Made by a program: the position numbers and the translations under genes
Notes under the pieces: model-generated
The model's input: the letters and a program-made list of their open reading frames with translations, nothing else
Told to the model about the DNA's origin: nothing
The model's database searches: none
Origin: Paraburkholderia largidicola
GTDB lineage: Bacteria > Pseudomonadota > Gammaproteobacteria > Burkholderiales > Burkholderiaceae
Direction of reading: 5' to 3'
Assembly (NCBI RefSeq): GCF_013426895.1
Contig: NZ_AP023174.1
Coordinates: 2,728,001 to 2,792,000, forward strand
Length of the DNA: 64,000 nt
Shown: piece by piece, positions 46,375 through 55,060 of the stretch
How positions within the stretch are numbered: the stretch's first letter is position 1
Layout of the letters: each line of letters opens with the position of its first letter

Positions 46375-47142
46375 TTAAGCGACTCGCAACTCAGGCTGAC
46401 CCTGCTCCGCAGCCGACTCCGGCTCGCTGCGCGTGACCCGTTCGGCGAACGCGTCGCCGATCATCAGCAGCGAAGGCTGCGACGCGTCGAGCCACAGTTG
46501 CGCATCGCCGGCAGCAAGTCCATCGAGTGTCAGCGTCAGCATGCGCTCGCGCGGCGTCGAGCATGCTTCGACGATCGCAACAGGCGTCGAGCCCGGGCGA
46601 CCCGCGTCGATGAGTTGCTGCGCGATCTCGGGCGCGCTGTCGCGGCCCATGTAGAACACCAGCGAATCCGCGTTGACCTGCTCGCGAATCTCGGCAGAAT
46701 CCGGCGCGCGGCTGTGCGTCGCGAGCGCCACACTGCGCGACACGCCACGCAGCGTCAGCGAACGACGCAGCGACGCTGCACTCGCCAATGCCGCCGTGAT
46801 GCCCGGCACGACTTCATAGTCGATGCCCGCCGCTTCGAGCGCGCGCATTTCTTCATCGGCACGGCCGAACAGCATCGGATCGCCGCCCTTCAATCGCACC
46901 ACAACGCCATGCTCGAGCGCGGCATCGACGATCTGCTTGTTGATGAAGTGCTGCGCCGTCGAGCGCTGCCCGCAACGCTTGCCCACCGCGATCTTGCGCG
47001 CGTGCGGCGCGTAGTCGAGCATCGCCGGCTCGACCAGCGCATCGTGCAGCACGACATCGGCGAGACCCAGCAGCCGTGCGCCGCGAACCGTGATCAGGTC
47101 CGCAGCGCCTGGCCCGGCGCCGATCAGATACACCTTACCCAT
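46375..47142 (-). CDS. cobA: Uroporphyrinogen-III C-methyltransferase
   Basis: A 255-residue SAM-dependent methyltransferase that makes precorrin-2, the branch point to siroheme and corrins. It has VYLIGAGPGAADLITVRGAR, LKGGDPMLFGRADEEM and VPGITAALASAASL. The N-terminal CysG-type dehydrogenase/chelatase domain is absent, so those steps need separate enzymes (compare cbiX at 44.2 kb). It is the last gene of the cysI-cobA run, which fits supply of siroheme to the sulfite reductase. Confidence 0.95.
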   Translation of the reverse strand: MGKVYLIGAGPGAADLITVRGARLLGLADVVLHDALVEPAMLDYAPHARKIAVGKRCGQRSTAQHFINKQIVDAALEHGVVVRLKGGDPMLFGRADEEMRALEAAGIDYEVVPGITAALASAASLRRSLTLRGVSRSVALATHSRAPDSAEIREQVNADSLVFYMGRDSAPEIAQQLIDAGRPGSTPVAIVEACSTPRERMLTLTLDGLAAGDAQLWLDASQPSLLMIGDAFAERVTRSEPESAAEQGQPELRVA

Positions 47143-47169
47143 TTGCTCCCGCTCCGTCCGCTCTCGACT

Positions 47170-48483
47170 TCAAGCGGAGAAAGAACGAATCATGCCGGCC
47201 GCGACCGTGTGATGCGTTGCTTCGTCGATCAGCACGAAAGCGCCCGTGCCCGGATGCGTGTCGTACTCGTCGGCGACGATCGGCTTTTGCAGCGTCAGCG
47301 ACACGCGGCCAATATCGTTCATCGCCAGTTCGTGACGGTCCGTCGCGTGCGACAGCGTGTGCACGTCGAGCACCTGCTGGATGCCGCCGATGCGCGCGAA
47401 CACCGTGCTCGTGGTTTGCTTCAACAGATACTTGCGGGCCGTCGACAGCGGCGCGTCGTCGAACCAGCACAGATCCGCTTCGAGCTTCTTCGCCGGTTGC
47501 ACGACACCCGTTGCGAGCACGAACGTATCGCCGCGCGACACGTCGACGTCTTCCGCGAGGCGGATCGTCACCGTCTGGCCCGCGAACGCGCGATCCACTT
47601 GCGCCGTGCCGCCCGGCACGGGCGCGATGATCTCAGCAACGGTCGCCTGACGGTTCGCCGGCAACACGACGATCGAATCGCCGAGCTTCACTTCGCCCGA
47701 TTCGACACGGCCCATGTAGCCGCGGAAATCGTCGGCCTGGCTGCCGTCCTGACGCGCGACCCATTGCACCGGGAAACGCAGTCCCTGATCCGTCGGCAGT
47801 TCGACGGGCAGCGCTTCGAGCACGTCGAGCAGCGGCTCACCTGCGTACCACGGCATGCGCTCGCTGGCCGTCACGATGTTGTCGCCCTTCAGTGCCGATA
47901 CGGGCACGAAGCGCACATCGGCGAGACCGAGTTGACGCGCCAGCGTGACGTACGCGTCGCGAATTTCGTTGAAGCGCGCTTCGCTGTAGTCGACGAGGTC
48001 CATCTTGTTGATTGCGACGATCGCGTGCTGCAAGCCAAGCAGCTTGACGATCGCGCTGTGGCGCTTGGTCTGCGGCAACAGTTGCGCGACGCCGTCCTCG
48101 AACGTGACGCGCGTGGCGTCGACGAGAATGATCGCGGCGTGCGCGGTCGATGCGCCCGTCACCATGTTGCGCGTGTACTGCTCGTGGCCCGGCGTGTCGG
48201 CGATGATGAACTTGCGCTTCGCGGTTGCGAAGTAGCGGTACGCGACGTCGATCGTGATGCCCTGCTCGCGTTCGGCTTCGAGGCCGTCCGTCAGCAGCGA
48301 CAGATCGATTTCGTCGCCGACCGTGCGCTTGTTCTTCGCGCGGGACAACGCCGACAACTGATCCGACAGCACAGCCTTGCTGTCGTACAACAGGCGGCCG
48401 ATCAGCGTGCTCTTGCCGTCGTCGACGCTGCCTGCCGTGATGAAACGAAGCACGCCGAGGTCTTCAGGTTGATGAATGCTCAT
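47170..48483 (-). CDS. cysN: Sulfate adenylyltransferase large subunit
   Basis: A 437-residue EF-Tu-like GTPase that drives APS formation with CysD. GTPase motifs are ITAGSVDDGKSTLIGRLLYD (G1), DTPGHEQYTRNM (G3) and AINKMD (G4), followed by two beta-barrel domains. No C-terminal APS-kinase (CysC) domain is present, consistent with direct reduction of APS by the CysH below. The start at 48483 (MSIHQPEDLGVL) fits the family. Confidence 0.95.
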   Translation of the reverse strand: MSIHQPEDLGVLRFITAGSVDDGKSTLIGRLLYDSKAVLSDQLSALSRAKNKRTVGDEIDLSLLTDGLEAEREQGITIDVAYRYFATAKRKFIIADTPGHEQYTRNMVTGASTAHAAIILVDATRVTFEDGVAQLLPQTKRHSAIVKLLGLQHAIVAINKMDLVDYSEARFNEIRDAYVTLARQLGLADVRFVPVSALKGDNIVTASERMPWYAGEPLLDVLEALPVELPTDQGLRFPVQWVARQDGSQADDFRGYMGRVESGEVKLGDSIVVLPANRQATVAEIIAPVPGGTAQVDRAFAGQTVTIRLAEDVDVSRGDTFVLATGVVQPAKKLEADLCWFDDAPLSTARKYLLKQTTSTVFARIGGIQQVLDVHTLSHATDRHELAMNDIGRVSLTLQKPIVADEYDTHPGTGAFVLIDEATHHTVAAGMIRSFSA

Positions 48484-48541
48484 AATCTTCTTTGCCTCTG
48501 TCGACGGGAGTTCTCGCTTTAGCGCGTTACTCCCATCCCAC

Positions 48542-49501
48542 TTAGAAATAACCTTGCTTCTTACGCGTTTCCATCGCCGCTTCCGACGTCTGGTCGTCCA
48601 TGCGCGTCGCGCCACGTTCCGTGATTTCCGTCACGGCCGTTTCGGCGATGATCTTTTCCAGATCGTCCGCATCGCTTTCAACGGGGCATGTGCAGCTGAT
48701 GTCGCCCACGGTACGGAAACGCACGACAGCTTCTTCGCTCGACTCGCCTTCGCGGATCGGCGTGAGCGGTGTCACGGGCACGAGCAGGCCGTTGCGGCGC
48801 ACGATCTCGCGCTTGTGCGCGTAATAGATGGACGGCAGTTCAAGATTTTCGCGAGCGATGTATTGCCACACGTCGAGTTCCGTCCAGTTCGAAATCGGGA
48901 ACACGCGCAGATGCTCGCCTTGATGCAGACGCGCGTTGAACAGGCTCCACAGTTCCGGGCGCTGTGCCTTCGGGTCCCACTGGCCGAACTCGTCGCGGAA
49001 CGAGAAGATACGTTCTTTCGCGCGCGCCTTTTCTTCATCGCGACGCGCGCCGCCGATCATCGCCGTGTAACCGTATTGCTCGATCGTTTCCAGCAGCGTG
49101 ACGGCTTGCGCGGCATTGCGCGAATCCGTTTCGCGGCGCAGACGCACCGTGCCTTTCTTGATCGAATCTTCGACATGACCGACCACCAGTTCCGCGCCGA
49201 TTTCCTTCGCGCGGCGGTCGCGGAAATCGATCACTTCGTCGTAGTTGTGACCCGTGTCGATGTGCACCAGCGGGAACGGCAACTGCGTCTTGCGGTTCGC
49301 GCCGAGGCCGAACGCCTTCAACGCGAGCGCCAGCACGACGACGGAATCCTTGCCGCCCGAGAACAGCAGCGCGGGCTTGCTGCATTCGGCAACGAGTTCG
49401 CGCAGGATGTGGATCGACTCGGCCTCGAGCCAGTCGAGGTGGTCCATCCGGTTCGCCGTGACGTTCAGCGGGTTGACAGTGGAATCGAGCGTCGTGCTCA
49501 T
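48542..49501 (-). CDS. cysD: Sulfate adenylyltransferase small subunit
   Basis: A 319-residue PP-loop ATP sulfurylase subunit making APS from sulfate and ATP. It has LDWLEAESIHILRELVAE, the PP-loop ALLFSGGKDSVVVL, FPLVHIDTGHNYDEVIDFRD and the C-terminal MEXKKXQGYF-type end (METRKKQGYF). The start at 49501 was chosen; MRHEPTKD at 49531 is possible. It lies 102 bp after cysH and 58 bp before cysN. Confidence 0.95.
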   Translation of the reverse strand: MSTTLDSTVNPLNVTANRMDHLDWLEAESIHILRELVAECSKPALLFSGGKDSVVVLALALKAFGLGANRKTQLPFPLVHIDTGHNYDEVIDFRDRRAKEIGAELVVGHVEDSIKKGTVRLRRETDSRNAAQAVTLLETIEQYGYTAMIGGARRDEEKARAKERIFSFRDEFGQWDPKAQRPELWSLFNARLHQGEHLRVFPISNWTELDVWQYIARENLELPSIYYAHKREIVRRNGLLVPVTPLTPIREGESSEEAVVRFRTVGDISCTCPVESDADDLEKIIAETAVTEITERGATRMDDQTSEAAMETRKKQGYF

Positions 49502-49603
49502 GTTCAGGTCCTTCGTTGGTTCGTGTCGCATGATCGGGTTCTCACCAGATGTGTACGACACGAGGAGATTCAATCGAAATCTGCTTCAGCGTTCGCGTGC
49601 GGC

Positions 49604-50350
49604 TCAGTGGAGCGGCGACGCGTTTTCCGTGATCACCGTGACGGGAATCGTCGTGATGTGCAGCCCGCATTCCTTCGTATCGCGCGACTCCCACCACCAG
49701 CGCCCTGCCCGGCTGTCTTCGCCGGGGCGCACGGCGCGCGTACACGGCTCACAGCCGATGCTCGGATAGCCGCGCGCATGCAGCGGATTTACGGGCACGT
49801 CGAACGCTTTCAGGTAGGCCCAGACATCGGCTTCCGTCCAGTCGGCGAGCGGGTTGTACTTGCCGATATTGCGGGCGTGATCCTGCTCTTCCTCGTGCAG
49901 TTCTGCGCGCGTCACCGACTGCTCGCGGCGCTGGCCCGTCACCCACGCGCCCACGTCCGACAGCGCGCGGTTCAGCGGCTCGACCTTGCGGATCTCGCAG
50001 CAGCGCTTGCGCAGATCGATGCTTTCGTAGAACGCGTTCAGACCATGCTGCGCGACGTATTCATCGACGGAATCCGCCAGCGGATGAAACTGCTCGATCT
50101 CGTAGCCATAGCGCTCGCGCACACGGTCGATCATGCCGAGCGTTTCTGCATGCAGACGGCCCGTGTTCAGCGAAAAAATACCGATCTTCACGTTGCGCGA
50201 CAGAATGGCATGCGTGAGCAGCATGTCTTCGGCCGCGAGGCTGCTGGCGAACTTGACCTTGTCGTGACGCTGCGCGATCGAATCGAGCAGCGCGTCCAGA
50301 CGTCCGATCTTCGCTTGCAGTTCAGCCGTGATGCCCGTTTCGCTCGTCAT
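49604..50350 (-). CDS. cysH: Assimilatory APS reductase (CysH)
   Basis: A 248-residue enzyme reducing adenylylsulfate to sulfite with thioredoxin. The paired cysteines RKRCCEIRKVEPL and YPSIGCEPCTRAV mark the [4Fe-4S]-binding APS-reductase branch rather than PAPS reductase. The C-terminal KECGLH holds the catalytic Cys. Its ATG overlaps the DUF934 stop (ATGA), so the two are translationally coupled. Confidence 0.95.
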   Translation of the reverse strand: MTSETGITAELQAKIGRLDALLDSIAQRHDKVKFASSLAAEDMLLTHAILSRNVKIGIFSLNTGRLHAETLGMIDRVRERYGYEIEQFHPLADSVDEYVAQHGLNAFYESIDLRKRCCEIRKVEPLNRALSDVGAWVTGQRREQSVTRAELHEEEQDHARNIGKYNPLADWTEADVWAYLKAFDVPVNPLHARGYPSIGCEPCTRAVRPGEDSRAGRWWWESRDTKECGLHITTIPVTVITENASPLH

Positions 50351-50892
50351 ACCGACGCCTTCTGTGCGGCAGCGGCCGCTTCGCGATGGCGAAAGAGTGG
50401 CGAAGGATCGTCGAATGCACCTTGATACTGGACAGTGAATTCGGTGAACGCCTTCAGCGCGTCGTGGATGTCCTTGTCTTCGCGCAGCGCATACGCATTG
50501 AAGCCGCAACGCTCGTAAAAGCGCAACTGGTCGCGCAACACGTCGCCGATCGCGCGAATCTCGCCCTTGTAACCATAGCGCTCGCGCAACAGACGCGCGG
50601 TGCTGTAGCCACGGCCATCGCGGAACACCGGGAAGTCCACGGCGATCAGCGCGAGCTTGTCGAAGTCCGCGACGATGTCGGCGGGTTCGCTGTCCGGCGC
50701 GAGCCACACGCCGAGTTCCTGCGCGCTGCGCGACGCCGTCAATTCGTCACGCGACGCCTGCCACAACGCGAACGGAACAATGATCTTGCCTGCGGGCAAT
50801 GCGTCGACCGCGGGCAACGTGCCGTCTTCGGCTGCGCGGATTACCGTGAAGTCGTCGTTGACGATTGCGCGGTCCTTGATAATCGATGCCAT
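50347..50892 (-). CDS. DUF934 family protein of the sulfite-reduction operon
   Basis: A 181-residue soluble protein with DUF934 features: VPFALWQASRDELTASRSAQ, GVWLAPDSEPADIVAD, IAVDFPVFRDGRGYSTARLL and RYGYKGEIRAIGDVLRDQL. It is always found between cysI-type reductase and cysH genes in beta-proteobacteria, which points to an accessory role in sulfite reductase function, perhaps electron delivery. The biochemical function is not established to my knowledge. Confidence 0.85.
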   Translation of the reverse strand: MASIIKDRAIVNDDFTVIRAAEDGTLPAVDALPAGKIIVPFALWQASRDELTASRSAQELGVWLAPDSEPADIVADFDKLALIAVDFPVFRDGRGYSTARLLRERYGYKGEIRAIGDVLRDQLRFYERCGFNAYALREDKDIHDALKAFTEFTVQYQGAFDDPSPLFRHREAAAAAQKASV

Positions 50893-50911
50893 CTGCTAAT
50901 CCTTGTTCCCG

Positions 50912-52591
50912 TTACGCGTGAGCCGGCTGACGCGATGCGTACACGCGTTCCTTGAACGGCGCGAGTCCGATGCGGTTGTACGTGTCGATGAAGCGTTCGC
51001 CGTCGATGCGATGCTCGACGAACGTATCGATCACCTTCGACACCACGTCCGGCATTTCTTCCGCCGAGAACGACGGACCGATTACGCGGCCGAGCTTCGC
51101 GCCGTCATGACCCGTGCCCTGCTCGCCGCCGAGCGACACCTGGTACCACTCGGAGCCGTCCTTGTCGACGCCCAGCACGCCGATGTTGCCGACGTGATGG
51201 TGACCGCACGAGTTCATGCAGCCCGAAATGTTCAGCGACAGGTCGCCCAGGTCGTATACGAAGTCAGCGTTGTCGAAGCGTTCCTGGATTGCCTGTGCAA
51301 TCGGAATCGACTTCGCGTTGGCCAGTGAGCAGAAATCGCCGCCCGGGCACGCGATGATGTCGGTCAAGAGACCGATGTTCGGCGTCGCGAAACCTTGCGC
51401 CTTGGCCTTTTCCCACAGCGCGTACAGATCGCGCTTCTTGACGTTCGCGAGAATCAGGTTCTGTTCGTGCGACACGCGGATTTCGCCGAGCGAGTATTCC
51501 TCGGCCCAATCAGCGACGGCGTCCATCTGCTTGTCGGTTGCGTCGCCAGGCGCGATGTCGCGCGGCTTCAGCGAGATCGTCACCGACGAATAGCCCGACA
51601 CGCGGTGCGGGCGCACATTGCGCTCCACCCAGCGTGCGAACGGCTTGCTTTCGAGCAGATGCTTTTCGAACGAAGCGTCGGTGTCCGGCAGCTTTTCATA
51701 GACAGGCGGCTGGAAGTACTGCGACACGCGCGCGACTTCCGTTTCCGTCAGCGTCGACGGGCCGTCCTTCAGGTGTTGCCACTCTTCCTCTACCTGCTGC
51801 GCGAACTTCGCGGGCGACAGCGCCTTCACGAGAATCTTGATGCGCGCCTTATACAGGTTGTCGCGGCGGCCGTAGCGGTTGTACACGCGCAGCACGGCTT
51901 CGCAGTACGTCAGCAGATGCTGCCAGGGCAGGTCTTCCTTGATGATCGCGCCGATGATCGGGGTGCGACCCAGACCGCCGCCCGCGAGGATGCTGGCGAC
52001 CACTTCACCCGCGTCGTTCTTCTTCAGATAGACGCCGAGATCGTGGATCTGCACGGCTGCGCGGTCTTCCTTCGTACCCGACACGGCGATCTTGAACTTG
52101 CGGGGCAGCCACGCGAATTCGGGGTGGAACGTCGACCATTGGCGCATGATTTCCGCCCACGGACGCGGATCGACGATTTCGTCGGGCGCGACGCCCGCGA
52201 ACTGATCGGCCGTGATGTTGCGGATACAGTTGCCCGACGTCTGGATGCCGTGCATCTGGACGGACGCGAGCTTGCGCAGGATTTCAGGCGTTTCTTCGAG
52301 CTGGATCCAGTTGTACTGGATGTTCGAGCGCGTCGAGAAATGGCCGTAGCCGCGGTCGTGCTCGCGCGCGATCGTCGCCAGCATGCGCAACTGGTCGCTG
52401 CGCAGGTTGCCGTAAGGAATCGCGATGCGGTGCATGTATGCGTGGCGCTGCATGTACAGGCCGTTCTGCAGGCGCAGCGGGCGGAATTCTTCTTCGCTCA
52501 ATTCGCCCGACAGGCGGCGGCGAACCTGGTCGGCATACTGCGCGACGCGTTCGTCGACGATGGTCTGGTCGTACTGATCGTATTGGTACAT
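50912..52591 (-). CDS. cysI: Sulfite reductase hemoprotein (nitrite/sulfite reductase family)
   Basis: A 559-residue siroheme/[4Fe-4S] enzyme reducing sulfite to sulfide. It has two ferredoxin-like half domains: GYGHFSTRSNIQYNWIQL, SGNCIRNITADQ and later CPGGDFCSLANAKSI with CMNSCGHHHVGNIG, which provides the four cluster Cys. It begins MYQYDQYDQTIVDERV. No CysJ flavoprotein is encoded here, so ferredoxin or the DUF934 partner may supply electrons. It is divergent from cysB, with an A/T-rich control region between. Confidence 0.93.
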   Translation of the reverse strand: MYQYDQYDQTIVDERVAQYADQVRRRLSGELSEEEFRPLRLQNGLYMQRHAYMHRIAIPYGNLRSDQLRMLATIAREHDRGYGHFSTRSNIQYNWIQLEETPEILRKLASVQMHGIQTSGNCIRNITADQFAGVAPDEIVDPRPWAEIMRQWSTFHPEFAWLPRKFKIAVSGTKEDRAAVQIHDLGVYLKKNDAGEVVASILAGGGLGRTPIIGAIIKEDLPWQHLLTYCEAVLRVYNRYGRRDNLYKARIKILVKALSPAKFAQQVEEEWQHLKDGPSTLTETEVARVSQYFQPPVYEKLPDTDASFEKHLLESKPFARWVERNVRPHRVSGYSSVTISLKPRDIAPGDATDKQMDAVADWAEEYSLGEIRVSHEQNLILANVKKRDLYALWEKAKAQGFATPNIGLLTDIIACPGGDFCSLANAKSIPIAQAIQERFDNADFVYDLGDLSLNISGCMNSCGHHHVGNIGVLGVDKDGSEWYQVSLGGEQGTGHDGAKLGRVIGPSFSAEEMPDVVSKVIDTFVEHRIDGERFIDTYNRIGLAPFKERVYASRQPAHA

Positions 52592-52827
52592 TCGGGGACC
52601 CCAGGGTTTGTTCGTCTCACACGACGCGGCGTTCCGGTTACGCCGCGCTTCGGATTCGTCTTCATCAGTCTGCTTTGAGCGAGACGGCGACCAGCCGTTT
52701 AGACGCATCGCTCATTTGCTAATGACAAAAACAGATATCCATATTGGAAAAACTGGACAAATCGTAATAAACTCGCCTTATATTTCAAACGACTAAAAAA
52801 TTCTTTTGATATGCGGCGAGGTTATAT
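52592..52827. promoter_or_regulatory. Divergent control region of cysI operon and cysB
   Basis: A 236-bp gap whose half nearest cysB (52715-52827) is strikingly A/T-rich. Candidate promoters: TTGGAA-18 bp-TAAACT toward cysB (from 52744), and on the other strand TTGTCC-17 bp-TATCTG toward cysI. CysB-type regulators bind A/T-rich sites of this kind, so autoregulation and control of the cys operon from here is likely. Confidence 0.55.
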
Positions 52828-53769
52828 ATGAACCTGCATCAGTTCCGCTTCGTGCGCGAGGCCGTCCGCCAGAACTTCAACCTGACGGAAGCCGCCAAGG
52901 CGCTGTATACAAGCCAGCCGGGCGTCTCGAAGGCGATCATCGAGCTGGAAGATGAGCTGGGCGTCGAAATCTTCACGCGGCACGGCAAACGCGTGCGCTC
53001 GCTGACGGAACCGGGCCGGATCATTCTGGCGTCCGTGGAGCGGATTCTTCAGGAGGTTGAGAGCCTGAAGCGCGTCGGTAAAGATTACGCGGCGCAGGAT
53101 CAGGGCAATCTCGTGATCGCCGCGACGCACACCCAGGCGCGCTACTCGCTGCCCGCCGCCATCGCCGAATTCAAGAAGCGGTTTCCGAAGGTCCACCTTT
53201 CGATTCTGCAAGGCAGCCCGACCCAGGTCGCCGAGCTGGTTCTGCACGACCAGGCGGACGTCGCCATCGCGACGGAGGCGATCTCGACCTATAAGGAACT
53301 GGTGTCGCTGCCGTGCTTCACCTGGCACCATCTCGCCGTGATGCCCGCCGACCATCCGCTGCTGGAGCGCAAGCAGCTGTCGCTGGACGACCTCACGCAG
53401 TATCCGCTGATTACGTACGACAACGCGTTCGCCGGCCGCACCAAGATCAACGAAGCGTTCCGCCTGCGCGGCCTGCATCCCGACATCGTCCTCGAAGCGA
53501 TCGACGCGGACGTGATCAAGACCTACGTCGAACTGGGACTGGGCGTCGGCATCATGGCCGACATCGCGTTCAATGCGGAGCGCGACCGCCATCTGCGCGC
53601 GATGCCCGTCGGGCATCTGTTCGGCAGCAACGTGACGCGCGTCGCGCTCAAGCAGGGCGCGTATCTGCGCAGCTATGTGTATACGCTCGTCGAACTGCTG
53701 TCGCCGAACATGAACCGCAAGCTGATCGAGCAGGCGCTCAAGGGCGATCACGAAACGTACGAGCTTTGA
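52828..53769 (+). CDS. cysB: CysB-type LysR regulator of sulfur assimilation
   Basis: A 313-residue LysR regulator. The helix-turn-helix is in NLTEAAKALYTSQPGVSKAI and RHGKRVRSLTEPGR. The effector domain has AATHTQARYSLPAAIAEFKK (ligand Thr region), VAIATEAISTYKELVSLPC and ELGLGVGIMADIAF, all typical of CysB/Cbl rather than generic LysR proteins. It would activate the divergent cys operon with N-acetylserine or thiosulfate/sulfate signals. Confidence 0.93.
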   Translation: MNLHQFRFVREAVRQNFNLTEAAKALYTSQPGVSKAIIELEDELGVEIFTRHGKRVRSLTEPGRIILASVERILQEVESLKRVGKDYAAQDQGNLVIAATHTQARYSLPAAIAEFKKRFPKVHLSILQGSPTQVAELVLHDQADVAIATEAISTYKELVSLPCFTWHHLAVMPADHPLLERKQLSLDDLTQYPLITYDNAFAGRTKINEAFRLRGLHPDIVLEAIDADVIKTYVELGLGVGIMADIAFNAERDRHLRAMPVGHLFGSNVTRVALKQGAYLRSYVYTLVELLSPNMNRKLIEQALKGDHETYEL

Positions 53770-53822
53770 GGTTTTTGATCCGCTATAAAAGCAGTCACGC
53801 TATCTGCCAGGAGATCTTTCGC

Positions 53823-54995
53823 ATGTCGTCGCACAAGAACAAAATCAAACGCACCCTGATGCGTGCCGCCGCGATCGGCGCGCTGTTTGTCGCCGCTGCC
53901 GCGCACGCGGACATCAAGGTCGGCATCGACCTGTCGAGCACGGGCCCTGCCGCCACGATCGGCATCACCAGCAAGAATGCGATGCTGATGTGGCCGAAGA
54001 CGATTGCGGGCCAGAACGCGCAATACATCATCCTCGACGACGGCTCTGATCCGGGCAACGCCGTGCGCAACATCCGCAAGCTGATCAATGAAGATCACGT
54101 CGATGTGATCGTCGGGCCCAACATCACGCCCGCCGCGATGGCCGCGCTCGATCCCGTCGCCGAGAGCCAGACGCCGATGATCACGTTGATCGGCTCGGCG
54201 AGCGTCGTCGAACCGCAGGAAGGCAAGAAAGTCTGGGCATTCAAGATGGCGCAGACGGACAGCGCGATGGCCGACGTGATGACGCGCTACATGGCGAATC
54301 ACAACATCAAGACGGTCGGCTTCATCGGCTTCGCGGACAGTTATGGCGATAGCTGGCTCAACGAGTTCACGAAGTTCGCCGCCCTGCGCCACATTCAGGT
54401 GGTCGCGACCGAGCGCTTCAATCGCACCGACGCGAGCGTCACCGGCCAGGTCCTGAAGCTGATCGCAGCGAAGCCCGATGCCGTGCTGATCGCCGGCGCT
54501 GGCACGCCGACCGTGTTGCCGCAGCGCACGCTCGTCGAGCGCGGCTACAAGGGCGCGATCTATCAGACGCACGGCATTGCGACGCCGGAGTTCATCAAGC
54601 TGGGCGGCAAGGACGTCGAAGGCACGCTGTTCCCGACACAGCCCGTGGTGGTGGCGCGCACGCTGCCTGCCGATCATCCTGCGAAGAAGGCGGCGCTTGC
54701 CTTCGTCAACGCGTATGAGGCGCAGTATGGGCCGAACACGGTGACGCAGTTCGCAGGCGATGCGGCAGGTGTGTATCCGCGTTTGCAGGACGCCGTCGCC
54801 CGCGCGTTGAAGACGGCGCAGCCGGGCACGCCCGAGTTTCGCGCGGCACTGCGCACGGAACTCGAACACGCGCATGAACTGGTGGTGCCGAACGGCGTCG
54901 TGAATACGAGCGCGAAGGATCACGTCGGGCTCGATCAGCGGGCCAGCGTGATGGGGATCATCAAGGGTGGGAAGTTTACTTACTTGAGCCAGTGA
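53823..54995 (+). CDS. ABC transporter substrate-binding protein (branched-chain amino-acid type)
   Basis: A 390-residue periplasmic protein of the LivJ/Peripla_BP_6 family. The signal peptide ends at AAAAHADIK. Next come VGIDLSSTGPAATIGI, VDVIVGPNITPAAMAALD and VGFIGFADSYGDSWLNEF. No permease or ATPase genes are adjacent, so it is an orphan binding protein; the ligand may be an amino acid, amide or aromatic acid. It lies 53 bp after cysB, but a regulatory link is not shown. Confidence 0.88.
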   Translation: MSSHKNKIKRTLMRAAAIGALFVAAAAHADIKVGIDLSSTGPAATIGITSKNAMLMWPKTIAGQNAQYIILDDGSDPGNAVRNIRKLINEDHVDVIVGPNITPAAMAALDPVAESQTPMITLIGSASVVEPQEGKKVWAFKMAQTDSAMADVMTRYMANHNIKTVGFIGFADSYGDSWLNEFTKFAALRHIQVVATERFNRTDASVTGQVLKLIAAKPDAVLIAGAGTPTVLPQRTLVERGYKGAIYQTHGIATPEFIKLGGKDVEGTLFPTQPVVVARTLPADHPAKKAALAFVNAYEAQYGPNTVTQFAGDAAGVYPRLQDAVARALKTAQPGTPEFRAALRTELEHAHELVVPNGVVNTSAKDHVGLDQRASVMGIIKGGKFTYLSQ

Positions 54996-55060
54996 ACGGT
55001 TCATGATCCCGGCTCGATGAAGCGGCATAGGGCGCGCCGCCCCGCCGCTGCACGCTCGGG

